64,000 bases of DNA from Leptospira chreensis (lineage in GTDB: Bacteria > Spirochaetota > Leptospiria > Leptospirales > Leptospiraceae), in assembly GCF_016919165.1 (NCBI RefSeq), contig NZ_JAFFPS010000071.1, forward strand, positions 248,001-312,000. Direction: 5' to 3'. A program made the position numbers and the translations under genes. Position 1 is the stretch's first letter. Each line of letters starts with the position of its first letter. Under the pieces are notes generated by a model that had not been told where the DNA came from, did no database searches, and worked only from the letters and a program-made list of their open reading frames with translations. Shown here piece after piece: positions 43,327 through 53,417 of the stretch.

Positions 43327-46300
43327 TCAGTCGCAAAGGATTCCTGATCCAGTTAAACTTATATTATACTTTTGGGACAAATAACAATATACGATGGTTC
43401 TCCCTGAACTTGTCAGACTCGTTTTGTAATAGAGTATTTCACTGATATGTCCTGAGAAGAAACTAGAAGTGCTTTCATTGGTTCCTAAATAGATATTGTT
43501 CTGTGTAAATGTTTGCGCTGTATTCATTGTGATCCCAACGGGAGCACCGTTGGAAAACATTCCAAATAAAGAACCTGAGACATGTTCTGCGGCGAATAAA
43601 TAAGGAACAAGTGTCCCTGCAAACACTGGATTGCTATAGCCAATGTCAGTTCCCGTAAGTTTAGTCATATGCACTCGGTTACTTTGGATATTGTAAGAAA
43701 CCCCACCTGCTGCTGATTCCAATAATGGAGCATCGGCAGTGTTTGTCCGACTAAAGGCTAAAAAGAAAGTGGAGTTTGCGAAAGGGATGTCTAGGACGGA
43801 ACCTCGAAATAGATATTCCGAATTAGATGAGTTGAAGGAAACCGATGGTTTGCCATTAAATCCTGTACTACTATAAGTTGGAGCAGCGCTTCCATTAAAA
43901 AAGGAAGCGGCATTACCACTGCGGTCATGCCAAGTTGTTACCGCTGCTCCATTGCTTTGGTTTGATAAACTATCGGCACTTAGATGGAGTCGAAAACTGC
44001 TAAGACCTAAAGTCGGAGACCAGGAAGCCACTTGTCTTGGATCATAACCAGAAAGGGATTGGATTTCATCCGTACTCAAAGCTCGGTTGTAAATTAATAC
44101 ATCATCCAAAAACCCAGAAAAACTAGTGGTTAGGTCAGTTCTTGTTCCAATGGTAAAGGCAGTCGGATTGGTATTCCAAGTATTTTTGACTTCTGTGTGC
44201 AACAGGACCCCATTATGGTATAACATAGCCAAATCACCATTAGCTGGTCCATGGAAAACTCCACAAAGTTGGTGCCATACATTTTGGTGGTTGTAGTAGA
44301 GTCCTTCGACATCATTTCCAAATCCTGAAAATAAATATCTGCTACCAGTGTTTGCGGTTCCGAGAGAAATCAAACTGTCTGTACTCGCCTGCCCATAACT
44401 CACCATAGTCCCAGGATCAGTGAGACTGGATTTATAATGTACACAAACGGTTCGTGGTTTGTTTGTTTTTGGTAATTGGGTATTGGTAGTATAAACAGAA
44501 AGGTAATTCGTTCCATTTGTACTAATTGCGGATGAGGTATTCCCAAATCGATCAAAGGAAAGGCCAACACCCATATTCAGCAATTGGTTCCCCATTCCAC
44601 TCACATCTTCTATGCTTTTATTAAAGTCAAAACGAGCCACAAGACCCACTGGAATTTGAGCAGACATTAGCCTTACTTCTTTCCCGGTCAACGCTTTGGA
44701 ATAAACACGAAGGTCAGTCATTTTACCAGCAAAGGTTTGCGTGGGGAAGGTCATCATTCTTCCTACATAAATTCCTGTGCTTGGAGTTGTATTCACTGCG
44801 GAACCAATACCAAATGAGGTTGCAATATCAACACCATTCAAGTAGATATAGCCGTCGTTTCCATCAAAAATTCCACAAAGATGTGACCATCGGTTGAGAG
44901 GAACCGTGTGAGTCGTATAGACTTCACCACCGCCGAGTCCACCATATCGAAGTAAGTTGTTTCCGCCGGCATCCGTATACATGGAGAGAATGAATTCCGT
45001 TCCCCCTCCTGCAGTTCCGTAAGAAAAGATGGCTGAGTTCTGGCCATTCACTGGATATCTTTCTGGATGAACCCAAACGCAAACACTACGCGGGTGTTGG
45101 CCTAATGGTAATCCGAGTTCTGGACCATTCGCATAACCATTGTCACTGGCAAGTAGTCGCACACTGGAGCCTGGACTTCGGTCTCGACCAGGTGCGAATC
45201 CAGAAAACATTCCATATAAGCCAAGGGTTCCTCCGACCGATCCCGTAGGATCTAAATTGCCGTTCATTTCGTACTGCATGAGAAGTTCGATTGGACGAGA
45301 AGAATAAGAATTTCCGACAAGGCTGGAATCGGCATTACGAGCTAGGTCATTGACCTCTGCTTCATTGAGAACGCGCGAATAATACCGAACATCCGCAATC
45401 CTTCCTGGAAAGAAAAAGGAAGCACCAGAACCCACGCCAATCGTAAAATCTCCACTGATTGCATTGGTTATACGTTGTTTTTCAAAAACTAAGTTACCAT
45501 TTACATAAACTCGATAAACATTACTTCCACTCACCGTCATGGAAACATGGGTCCATAAATTCGGAACAATGGTTATGTTAGTGGAGTCATTTGGATAACC
45601 ACCTCTGGAGACAACCAAATGGTTATCAGAATCGATGAAAAGTCCATGGCCCGTAGAACCAAGGACTCCATTGTAAATGATCACCTTGCCAATGCCAGCG
45701 TTTGTTCCGTCCCAGCGGAACCAAGCAGACATTGTGATCGTATTTGTAGAGGTAGTAGGGGAAGGTGCTGTCCCTGCATTTCCGATGGAAGTACTGGCGG
45801 CACCGGAGGTTTCTCCAAATCGACCCAATCCAAAACCTGGACTTCCTATTGCTGTGATGGTTTGGGTATTCACGAGATTGGCGACCGAGCCATTGAGTGG
45901 GTAGTATGCTAATAGTCCTGAGGAGTTGACGGTTCGTAGTGTATGGTTGGTACCGAATACAAGTATATTTCCAAGGTTAGCAATGTACATAGGCGAATCG
46001 GTAGATGCATTCACACCTTCTCCATCTACAAGTCCCGTTCCACCAGAACCGGCGATGGTGAGGACTTCACCCGTTATCATATGAACTCGTCTGATCCGAT
46101 GATTTCCATAATCAGCTACGTATAAAAAAATTCCATCATGAGTGAGTCCGTGTGGCATCACAAAACTGGCATTAGTTCCTGTTCCTTCAACAAATCCAAT
46201 ACTGGTACTCCCAGCAAGGATAGTGGTGGCCCCAGTCACTTTATGAGTTTTTGTAATGTTATGAGTTCCTAAATTGGTAGTATAAATATAATCACCAGAA

Positions 46301-49203
46301 ACCGTGATCCCCTCTGGTTGGTTGATATCACCACCGCTTGTGAGTGTTGATACTTCTCTTGTTCGAAGTTTTATGATTCGGATGGCTGAATTATTTCTGT
46401 CTGCAACGTATAGTTTGTCATCATCGAAAACAATTCCTGTCGGAGAGGCAAACCTTGCTTGCGTAGGATCGACAGAATCTACATTGGCATTGGTCGGGGA
46501 AATTGTAGAATCGTCTCCTGCCAGTGTTTCCGCGAAACCGGAACTAATCAGAACTCTTTTGATTCTATTTCCCGTATATTCTGTAACATAGAGATAGGTT
46601 CCGTCGGTAGTGATTGCTCTTGGAAAATTAAAGGCACTGACGGCACCTGATCCTGCTGTGTTCCCAATGATTCCATTGCCTACAAGGGATGTAACGGCAT
46701 TACTTCCTGGATTAAAAACTCTGATTTTATGATTACCGGAATCGACGATAAACCCTTTGGTTCCGTCAAAGGTGATCCCACCAATATTTGTGAAGGTGGC
46801 CGCAGCTCCAATCCCATCACTGCCACCACTTGTGGCTTGCCCGGCCGTTGTACTCACGAGGCCACGATAGTAATGCATTTGGATGGGAGCTGGTTTTTTA
46901 CTAGAGATGGCATTTCCATACCGGTATCCTTGGATACAATTCACTGTCACATTGGTAATGTTAGCTCCGAGTACGATTCCCGAATAATTGGATTGGATGG
47001 CACAGACATAACCTGGTGGTTCCGCAGTAATGCTGATATCATAATTGGTTCCACTGGAAATCGGTGTGACAAAGGAGATGGGTGTGGAAGTCGACCCACC
47101 AGGAAGATTGACGGTATCGACTCCATTGGTGACAGTGAGTCCTAAAGGTAAGGGCACAGTACTTGTAATGTTTCCACTCATGGCATACTGATTGACCGTA
47201 CATGCTATGGTTATACTTGTAATGGCCGCAGAACCCACAGTACCTGATCCATTGGTAACATTACAAGTTTGCCAAGGGTTTTGCGGTGAAGAAAGAACCG
47301 TCACTGAATAATTGGAACCTGTGGGAATGGCTGTGTTGAAGGTGAAGGTTCCATTTCCTGCAATGGTCAAATCATCTCCTAAATTATTTTGTAAAACAAA
47401 AGTGTTGAGTCCGAAAGGTATTGTGAGCGTGCTGATCGTTCCGCCGACAGTGTACACATTGGGTTGGTAGTTCAAACTTAAGATGTCGCTACCCACATAG
47501 TTGGATTTACACATACGAACTTTTACATTTTGAGAAGAACCAGGTGTGGGGAATACATAATTGCCTAATGTCCCCGTAGAACATGTATTTGTTGTTCCGC
47601 CGCAAACAGGATCTGTGGGAGTTCCGGCAGCACCTTCCGAACAAACCCAAGTGGTTCCCGTGGTTGTGGTTGAAAAACTAACGGACTGGCCTGAGTTGAG
47701 TAAGGACCCGGTCGCCAAACTAGGAGTTGGCGTAGCCACTTTGAGAGTATAAATGGAGTTTGCAACTGCCGATTCCACCCAACCGGTTTTACAATGAATG
47801 GCTTTGATGACGGCTTGGTTTGTATCGGTGATGGAAACTGTGGTTGTTGTCGCAGTTCCTGTGGAACAAGTCGGATCTGCTTGTCCTCCGTTTCCTAATG
47901 TATAACGATACTCTGATCCCGGAATGAGGGTGGATAGGGTGACTGTTCCATCATCATTAAAAATAGATCCAGTTACAGGGGAAAAGGTTGGTGTTGGCAA
48001 ACTACAATTTACCACCGCAGTTCCGACATCAGAATTGGTTCCCGAATGGGTTCCTCCCGCTGTCATCGTACAGACTTGATTAGGTGCTTGTGCAGATACT
48101 ACAATTTGATAATCCGAACCGCCAGGGATTGTAGAAGGAAAAGAAAAGTTCGTCACACCGGCATTGACTGTGACCGATTGGGTAGTAAATGCTGTCCCTC
48201 CCGTATTCACTAAATCTAATGTCACAGAACCGCTGAGGATACTGGTTGTGGTTCCGCCGGGACTGGAGACTGTGCCACTGATTAAAAATGCATTGCTACA
48301 ATTGACGGGAATGTTATAGACCCCGTTCGCAACAGTGATTGTAGCAGAAGCCAAAGAACAAACCCCTGTCGTAATGATGCCACCTGGGTTGTCAATGGCG
48401 ATAGAAAATGTCCCACCACTCAAATAGGTTCCCGGAAAGGCAAAAGTTCCAGCTGTGGTAACATTGATCGTATTTGAACCATCTAACGTAAGTTTGAGTT
48501 CATTGCCAGTAGTGAGTGTTCCTAAAATCCCAGTCACTTGTGCATTTACTACATAAGAGTTGGTTGTACAATTAATGGCGGCAGGTAAATGCGCTGCTGC
48601 CATGGTTCCTGCTGTCACTCCAGGAGATGTGATGGAACAAGTTTGGCTTGGACTTGTGGGTTGGCTTATGATGTTAAAATTATAAGTCTCTCCTGCCGGA
48701 ATGGGGGGAAGGGAAAAATTTGTGGAATTGACATTGATCACATCGGTGCCGGCACCAGTTACATTTTGTACTTGGAGGCCATTTCCAAGAAGTCCCGTTA
48801 CTGTTCCATAAATGAGATAAAGGGCATCCCCACAAACAATTTGAATCCCTTCGATATTGCCGTTAAGCACTGTTCCTGACCCAGACGAAACAATACATTT
48901 TTGGATGGGGGATGCGGGTTGTGTTTTGACTGTTACATTGTAAGGAGAACCGGATTGGATTTTTTTAGAAAAAGTATAAGTTTGGTTTGTCGATACATCC
49001 ACAACATCCCCATCGTTTTCGATTTGGAGACCGGATCCCATAAGTCCCGAAACACGAAAGGAAATAGAATACGTAAGAGTGTTGGATTGTAAAAAACGAA
49101 AGGTGGAATAGGTTTCCAAAAAAGACCGATTGATGCTTGGAAATTGACAAGCAAAGAGCGGCAGTAGAACAAAATAGATACAGATTCTTTGGAGATAACT
49201 CAT
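43327..49203 (-). CDS. Very large multidomain lipoprotein (repeats, NHL propeller, LamG domains)
   Basis: 1958 residues. Lipoprotein signal LLPLFAC (Cys19). Residues about 40-410 and 585-780: tandem beta repeats with the pattern YxVxGxVxG...L.NxxxDxxxV...F.FxxxIxxGxxYNVxVxxQPxxPxQxCxVxxGxGxxxG, each closed by a single Cys pair. Between them (about 410-585) two chitobiase-C-like repeats (TPSLATGSLLNSGQSVSFST). About 788-1095: NHL-type propeller (VDSGNHKIRVFNPGS, YVADRNNSAIRIIKLRT, YVADYGNHRIRRV). About 1098-1290, 1306-1514, 1521-1719: three LamG/ConA-like domains (AYYPLNGSVANL, QYEMNGNLDPTG, ARFDFNKSIEDVSG), and a fourth, different lectin-like domain to the end (RLHLSADSLSN ... WHDRSGN). Surface adhesion or glycan binding is inferred. 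No ribosome-site anomaly was seen. Confidence 0.88.
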   Translation of the reverse strand: MSYLQRICIYFVLLPLFACQFPSINRSFLETYSTFRFLQSNTLTYSISFRVSGLMGSGLQIENDGDVVDVSTNQTYTFSKKIQSGSPYNVTVKTQPASPIQKCIVSSGSGTVLNGNIEGIQIVCGDALYLIYGTVTGLLGNGLQVQNVTGAGTDVINVNSTNFSLPPIPAGETYNFNIISQPTSPSQTCSITSPGVTAGTMAAAHLPAAINCTTNSYVVNAQVTGILGTLTTGNELKLTLDGSNTINVTTAGTFAFPGTYLSGGTFSIAIDNPGGIITTGVCSLASATITVANGVYNIPVNCSNAFLISGTVSSPGGTTTSILSGSVTLDLVNTGGTAFTTQSVTVNAGVTNFSFPSTIPGGSDYQIVVSAQAPNQVCTMTAGGTHSGTNSDVGTAVVNCSLPTPTFSPVTGSIFNDDGTVTLSTLIPGSEYRYTLGNGGQADPTCSTGTATTTTVSITDTNQAVIKAIHCKTGWVESAVANSIYTLKVATPTPSLATGSLLNSGQSVSFSTTTTGTTWVCSEGAAGTPTDPVCGGTTNTCSTGTLGNYVFPTPGSSQNVKVRMCKSNYVGSDILSLNYQPNVYTVGGTISTLTIPFGLNTFVLQNNLGDDLTIAGNGTFTFNTAIPTGSNYSVTVLSSPQNPWQTCNVTNGSGTVGSAAITSITIACTVNQYAMSGNITSTVPLPLGLTVTNGVDTVNLPGGSTSTPISFVTPISSGTNYDISITAEPPGYVCAIQSNYSGIVLGANITNVTVNCIQGYRYGNAISSKKPAPIQMHYYRGLVSTTAGQATSGGSDGIGAAATFTNIGGITFDGTKGFIVDSGNHKIRVFNPGSNAVTSLVGNGIIGNTAGSGAVSAFNFPRAITTDGTYLYVTEYTGNRIKRVLISSGFAETLAGDDSTISPTNANVDSVDPTQARFASPTGIVFDDDKLYVADRNNSAIRIIKLRTREVSTLTSGGDINQPEGITVSGDYIYTTNLGTHNITKTHKVTGATTILAGSTSIGFVEGTGTNASFVMPHGLTHDGIFLYVADYGNHRIRRVHMITGEVLTIAGSGGTGLVDGEGVNASTDSPMYIANLGNILVFGTNHTLRTVNSSGLLAYYPLNGSVANLVNTQTITAIGSPGFGLGRFGETSGAASTSIGNAGTAPSPTTSTNTITMSAWFRWDGTNAGIGKVIIYNGVLGSTGHGLFIDSDNHLVVSRGGYPNDSTNITIVPNLWTHVSMTVSGSNVYRVYVNGNLVFEKQRITNAISGDFTIGVGSGASFFFPGRIADVRYYSRVLNEAEVNDLARNADSSLVGNSYSSRPIELLMQYEMNGNLDPTGSVGGTLGLYGMFSGFAPGRDRSPGSSVRLLASDNGYANGPELGLPLGQHPRSVCVWVHPERYPVNGQNSAIFSYGTAGGGTEFILSMYTDAGGNNLLRYGGLGGGEVYTTHTVPLNRWSHLCGIFDGNDGYIYLNGVDIATSFGIGSAVNTTPSTGIYVGRMMTFPTQTFAGKMTDLRVYSKALTGKEVRLMSAQIPVGLVARFDFNKSIEDVSGMGNQLLNMGVGLSFDRFGNTSSAISTNGTNYLSVYTTNTQLPKTNKPRTVCVHYKSSLTDPGTMVSYGQASTDSLISLGTANTGSRYLFSGFGNDVEGLYYNHQNVWHQLCGVFHGPANGDLAMLYHNGVLLHTEVKNTWNTNPTAFTIGTRTDLTTSFSGFLDDVLIYNRALSTDEIQSLSGYDPRQVASWSPTLGLSSFRLHLSADSLSNQSNGAAVTTWHDRSGNAASFFNGSAAPTYSSTGFNGKPSVSFNSSNSEYLFRGSVLDIPFANSTFFLAFSRTNTADAPLLESAAGGVSYNIQSNRVHMTKLTGTDIGYSNPVFAGTLVPYLFAAEHVSGSLFGMFSNGAPVGITMNTAQTFTQNNIYLGTNESTSSFFSGHISEILYYKTSLTSSGRTIVYCYLSQKYNISLTGSGILCD

Positions 49204-49349
49204 ATTTTTCGATGAATAGACAGAGCAGGGAACCTTTATCTGGCGACTGTTTCTATTATCGAAAAGTAAAATACACTAATCTACAAAGTCGAGAAAATTT
49301 CTTTCCTAAGGCAAGGGAATGTACCTTTAGAGTTAGGGGAATCAATGAC

Positions 49350-49377
49350 AACTGCCTCTCATTTGAGAAACAGTTGC
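49350..49377 (-). terminator. Hairpin downstream of cysteine synthase
   Basis: CAACTG (49350-49355) pairs with CAGTTG (49372-49377), with an inner TCTC/GAGA pair around ATTT. It lies in the 208-bp gap between the cysteine synthase stop and the large lipoprotein start (both minus strand). No T-run follows, so it is a weak terminator at best. Nothing else recognisable in this gap. Confidence 0.35.
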
Positions 49378-49411
49378 AAAAATGGACTTCAAAAAACGAA
49401 CTCTTGTTTGG

Positions 49412-50386
49412 TTAAATAAGTCCTTTGGATGCCAAAAATTCAGGATTAAAAATCTTAGATTGGTATTTTGCCCCATTATCACATAACACAGTGACTATGG
49501 TATGTCCCGGACCTAAATCTTTGGCAATTTGGTAAGCGGCAGCCAAGTTGATCCCCACACTCCCTCCCATAAACAATCCATCTTGTTTTAAAACCAAATT
49601 CAGTATGCGAAGTGCTTCTTTGTCATGAATACGAATGGCGTCATCTGCCGGCATTCCTTCCATGTTTTTTGTGATTCGACCTTGCCCAATCCCTTCCGTA
49701 ATGGAAGAACCTTCGATCGTGATATTTCCTGTTTTGACAAAGGAATAAATTCCCGATCCATAAGGATCGGCTACAATACATTTGATCTTTGGGTTTTTCG
49801 ATTTGAAGTAAAGGCCTGTTCCCGCATAGGTTCCGCCCGTTCCGAGAGATGCCGTCCAAACATCGATTTTGCCTTGGGTTTGTTCCCAAATCTCCGGCCC
49901 TGTGGTTTCAAAATGAGCATTTCTGTTGGCTAAGTTATCAAACTGGTTGGCCCAAACCGAGTTTGGTGTTTCTAATGCAATTCGTTCTGAAACTCGTACA
50001 TAATTTCCTGGATCCGCATAAGGAACTGCAGGGACCAGTGTTACATCGGCACCTAACGTGCGTAGCATTTCAATTTTTTCTTTAGATTGCGTCTCTGGAA
50101 TGACGATGACGGACTTATAACCTTTGGCATTACAAATATGGGTGAGACCAATGCCCGTGTTTCCTGCTGTTCCTTCCACAACAGTTCCTCCTTTTTTTAG
50201 GAGGCCTTTTTTTTCTGCGTCTTCGATGATGTATAAGGCAGCTCTGTCTTTTACCGATCCACCAGGATTTAAAAACTCCGCTTTGCCTAAAATTTCACAT
50301 CCTGTTTCATCACTTAAGGAATTGATGCGTATGAGAGGGGTATTTCCTACAGTATCAATAAATCCGTTTCGTATATCTGTTTTCAT
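49412..50386 (-). CDS. cysK: Cysteine synthase (O-acetylserine sulfhydrylase)
   Basis: 324-residue PLP enzyme making cysteine from O-acetylserine and sulphide. Landmarks: VGNTPLIRIN, KAEFLNPGGSVKDRAAL with the PLP Lys near residue 46, EGTAGNTGIGL (the Asn loop, here EGTAGN rather than EPTSGN), ASLGTGGTYAGTG phosphate cradle, and GGSVGINLAAAYQIA. The EGTAGNTG wording is closer to the CysB-type/cysteine-synthase-like subgroup than to E. coli CysK, so O-phosphoserine or another activated serine might be used. Single gene, head-to-head with the GlpT-like transporter. Confidence 0.9.
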   Translation of the reverse strand: MKTDIRNGFIDTVGNTPLIRINSLSDETGCEILGKAEFLNPGGSVKDRAALYIIEDAEKKGLLKKGGTVVEGTAGNTGIGLTHICNAKGYKSVIVIPETQSKEKIEMLRTLGADVTLVPAVPYADPGNYVRVSERIALETPNSVWANQFDNLANRNAHFETTGPEIWEQTQGKIDVWTASLGTGGTYAGTGLYFKSKNPKIKCIVADPYGSGIYSFVKTGNITIEGSSITEGIGQGRITKNMEGMPADDAIRIHDKEALRILNLVLKQDGLFMGGSVGINLAAAYQIAKDLGPGHTIVTVLCDNGAKYQSKIFNPEFLASKGLI

Positions 50387-50432
50387 GAGAATCGACTTGA
50401 CTCCTTTTGTTTAGACTATCATATCCAAGTCT

Positions 50433-51752
50433 ATGTTACAAACCATTCGCCTATGGTTCGCTCCTGCTCCATCCATACCGCAAAAATCGGAATCAGAAAT
50501 TCAATCTCTGTATCCGAAATTTCGTTTCCGAGTATTAGAATCAACTTTCCTCGGTTATACGACCTACTATTTAACACGAAACAACTTCTCTCCCGTTTCC
50601 AAAGAAATTGGAGAAGCGTTGTCCTATTCAAAAGCAGATATAGGCGACATCCTTGCCGTCACAGCTATCACTTATGGAATTGGAAAATTTCTGATGGGAG
50701 CACTTTCCGATCGTTCCAATCCCCGAAAGTTTATGGCAGTGGGTTTGTTTCTTACCGCCATTTTGAATTTTTCTTTTGGATTTGCGAATCATTATTGGAT
50801 TCATCTATTTTTATGGGGAGCCAATGGTCTTGTGCAAGGAATGGGTTGGCCACCATGCGGACGCTCTCTTGGACATTGGTATTCCGTACGAGAACGGGGT
50901 ACTACGTTTGCATTTTGGAATATTGCACATAATATTGGAGGCGGACTTGTGGGAGTGGTCGCTTCTCATTCCGCATCGCAGTTGGGATGGCAGTATGCTT
51001 TTTTTGTACCGGGAGTCATTGCTCTTTTAGGTAGCGCGTATTTGTACATTCGACTTGTGGACACACCTCAATCAGAAGGACTACCTCCTGTTGAAGTTTA
51101 TAGAAAAGATTATCCCCCAGAAGAAAAAGAAGACCACGAAGCTGAACTTACCACCAAACAATTGATTGTTGAACAAGTGCTGCGAAACAAATACATTTGG
51201 CTCTTTGCCATTATCAACTTTTTTGTTTATATCATACGTTATAGTTTGATTGATTGGGGCCCCACATATTTAAAAGAAACCAAAGGAGCCGATCTTGTGG
51301 GTGGTGGATACTCTACTTTGATTTTGGAATTTGGAGGGATTGGTTCCACAATTCTTATGGGATGGGTTTCTGACAAATTTGATGGGCGACGAGGAATGGT
51401 GAGTTTACTTTGTATCATTCCCATTTTCTTTGCTTTTTTAGGAATTTTGCTGAACCCTCCTGGATCTTTATGGATTGATTATCTTTTGTTTGGACTCATT
51501 GGACTTTTTATCTATCCACCTGTTATGTTGTTAGGTGTTGCGGGTATGGATTTCACATCCAAAAAAGCAGTGGGAACGGCCGCCGGTTTTATTGGACTTT
51601 TTGGATCTTTGGGAAGGACTGTTCAAGGCAAAGGTCTTGCCGTACTTGCCACAGAATACTCTTGGGACGTGGCTTTGTCCGCCATTCTCGTATCGACTTT
51701 GATTGCTATAGTTCTTCTTATTTTCAGTTGGAATTTGAAACCGCGTGGGTAA
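50433..51752 (+). CDS. MFS transporter of the organophosphate:Pi antiporter (GlpT) family
   Basis: 439-residue inner-membrane protein with 12 predicted segments. The OPA signature is present: YYLTRNNFSPVSKEIGEALSYSKADIGDILA, ALSDRSNPRKFM between segments 2 and 3, and NGLVQGMGWPPCGRSLGHWYSVRERGTTFAFWNIAHNIGGG. The substrate-binding Arg in YYLTRNN (GlpT Arg45-like) and the Arg in the second half (IRYSLIDWGPTYLKE) are kept. It likely imports glycerol-3-phosphate or a related sugar phosphate in exchange for phosphate. Useful for an organism eating lipids; the exact substrate is not determined. Confidence 0.9.
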   Translation: MLQTIRLWFAPAPSIPQKSESEIQSLYPKFRFRVLESTFLGYTTYYLTRNNFSPVSKEIGEALSYSKADIGDILAVTAITYGIGKFLMGALSDRSNPRKFMAVGLFLTAILNFSFGFANHYWIHLFLWGANGLVQGMGWPPCGRSLGHWYSVRERGTTFAFWNIAHNIGGGLVGVVASHSASQLGWQYAFFVPGVIALLGSAYLYIRLVDTPQSEGLPPVEVYRKDYPPEEKEDHEAELTTKQLIVEQVLRNKYIWLFAIINFFVYIIRYSLIDWGPTYLKETKGADLVGGGYSTLILEFGGIGSTILMGWVSDKFDGRRGMVSLLCIIPIFFAFLGILLNPPGSLWIDYLLFGLIGLFIYPPVMLLGVAGMDFTSKKAVGTAAGFIGLFGSLGRTVQGKGLAVLATEYSWDVALSAILVSTLIAIVLLIFSWNLKPRG

Positions 51753-51794
51753 ATAAATTGACTAAATTAAAAATTTAGATCACATTCTTTACTT

Positions 51795-52337
51795 ATGACA
51801 CTCGGCAAAAAAATTTCCATAGGAATTATAGGCATCATCGCCGTCCCACTCATCGTGGCCCTCTTTCTACCTACCCATTATCAGGTAGAACGTTCCATCG
51901 ATATTGCCAAACCAGCTTCGGATGTATTTGCGTACATTCGAATGTTGAAGAACCAAGACCAGTATAGCGTCTGGGCAAAAAAAGATACCAACATGAAAAG
52001 AATATTCACAGGCCAAGACGGGTCTGTTGGTTTCATTTCTCGCTGGGAAAGTTTGGACAGTGAAGTGGGAACTGGCGAACAAGAAATCAAAATGGTGAAT
52101 GCGGATACTTTGGAGATGGAAACCGAACTTCGTTTCTTGGAACCCATGGAGGCCACCGAACGTAGTTATATGAAGGTTTCTTCTTTGGACCAAAAAAAAT
52201 CCAAAGTCATCTGGGGATTTGATGGTTCTGTACCTTACCCCTCCAATTTAATTTGCCTTTTTATGGATTTTCAAGAATTGATAGGAAAAGACTTTGAAGA
52301 GGGACTATCCAACCTCAAAGTTGTCTTAGAAAAATAA
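51795..52337 (+). CDS. SRPBCC-family protein with N-terminal membrane anchor
   Basis: 180 residues. N-terminal hydrophobic helix (SIGIIGIIAVPLIVALFLP), then a polyketide-cyclase-like SRPBCC domain: YQVERSIDIAKPASDVFAYIRMLKNQDQYSVWAKKD, GSVGFISRWESLDSEVGTGEQEI, and the closing LIGKDFEEGLSNLKVVLEK helix. Ligand unknown. It starts the group with the propeller and pirin genes, all on the plus strand with minimal gaps. A CTAAATT/AATTTAG inverted repeat lies just upstream. Confidence 0.87.
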   Translation: MTLGKKISIGIIGIIAVPLIVALFLPTHYQVERSIDIAKPASDVFAYIRMLKNQDQYSVWAKKDTNMKRIFTGQDGSVGFISRWESLDSEVGTGEQEIKMVNADTLEMETELRFLEPMEATERSYMKVSSLDQKKSKVIWGFDGSVPYPSNLICLFMDFQELIGKDFEEGLSNLKVVLEK

Positions 52338-52352
52338 GGAAATTCATTTCGA

Positions 52353-53417
52353 TTGAACAAACAAAATATCTATTGGCAACTCTACCAAGACGATCCCATT
52401 CTAAAACCCGGATTCCCGTCGCCCGTTTTGGCGGATCCGAGTTTTTTATTTCCTGAAAACGCTCCCGACGGTCTTTGGCATCTCTTTGCACACAATGTGT
52501 TTGGTGTAAAAGAATTTCTTTCTGAAGACGGAATCCATTGGAAAAAAAGAAAAACTGTCATTTGGAATGCCATGCGCCCCTTTATCTTTCAAGAAGAGGG
52601 AACGTATTATCTCTATTACGAAAAGTATCAATTTTTACAGATCCTAATGCCTTGGTTTCCTTACAGAAAATGGAAATCACGAATTGAAGTGCGAACCAGT
52701 AAAGACTTGAAATCTTGGTCGACTCCAAAAACCGTCATTGAACCCAAATTCCCTTTTCATAAAGATCCAAAGTATGGTGATTCTGTCAGTAATCCCTGTT
52801 TGGTGAGGTTTGGAAAAAAGTACAGAATGTACTTTTCTTCTTCCCTTGTTTATATTCCCGATTGTGGATTTTGTGAACCTAAACATATCACTGTTGCAGA
52901 ATCAACTTCTCCGCTCGGACCTTTCTCTTATTTTTCTGATCCGATTCTTTCACCGAGTGAGATGGATCCTTTTTGTAACTTGGGTGCCGGTTCTTTAAAA
53001 GTGATTGAATGGAACGGACGTTATCTGGGATTTCAAAACGGTATTTTTTGGAATCCGGTAAGAAAGGAATCCTGTTCTGCTATTTTGTTTTTACAAAGTG
53101 AAGATGGACTTCATTTTGAACGGATCAACCAAACACCCATTCTTGGCCCCACAGGAAAAGGATGGAAGGCAAGCCATGTTTATGCTTGTGATGTAAAGTA
53201 TTCGGAAGCAGAAAAAATCTTCATCCTTTACTTCAATGCTCGTGACAAAGCCCATTGGTCGCGAGGAAAAGAAGCCATCGGACTTTTTGTAGGGAAGGTA
53301 GAAGAATCAACTGGTCCTGTACGAAAAATAAACAAACCGGCAAAGAAACAAAAGCCTAGTCCGAAAAAGAAAATATCCAAACCAAATCCAAAAAAAAGTA
53401 AGTCTAAACGGAAATGA
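52353..53417 (+). CDS. Five-bladed propeller, glycosidase-like (GH43/GH32 fold) protein
   Basis: 354 residues from a TTG with AAGGAAA about 10 bases upstream. Repeated short blades: VLADPSFLFPENAPDGLWHLFAHN, RPFIFQEEGTYYLYYEKY, SVSNPCLVRFGKKYRMYFSSS, and LGAGSLKVIEWNGRYLGFQNGI. This is the layout of GH43/GH68/GH130-like enzymes, but a complete catalytic set cannot be assigned. The C-terminus is a striking lysine-rich tail (about residues 325-354, mainly K, P, S), perhaps nucleic-acid- or membrane-binding. It overlaps the pirin gene by 4 bases. Substrate unknown. Confidence 0.75.
   Translation: MNKQNIYWQLYQDDPILKPGFPSPVLADPSFLFPENAPDGLWHLFAHNVFGVKEFLSEDGIHWKKRKTVIWNAMRPFIFQEEGTYYLYYEKYQFLQILMPWFPYRKWKSRIEVRTSKDLKSWSTPKTVIEPKFPFHKDPKYGDSVSNPCLVRFGKKYRMYFSSSLVYIPDCGFCEPKHITVAESTSPLGPFSYFSDPILSPSEMDPFCNLGAGSLKVIEWNGRYLGFQNGIFWNPVRKESCSAILFLQSEDGLHFERINQTPILGPTGKGWKASHVYACDVKYSEAEKIFILYFNARDKAHWSRGKEAIGLFVGKVEESTGPVRKINKPAKKQKPSPKKKISKPNPKKSKSKRK

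Noticed and set aside
43327..49203. Many open frames antisense to the large lipoprotein
   Set aside because: The lipoprotein has coherent domains over its whole length; the antisense frames are short and featureless.
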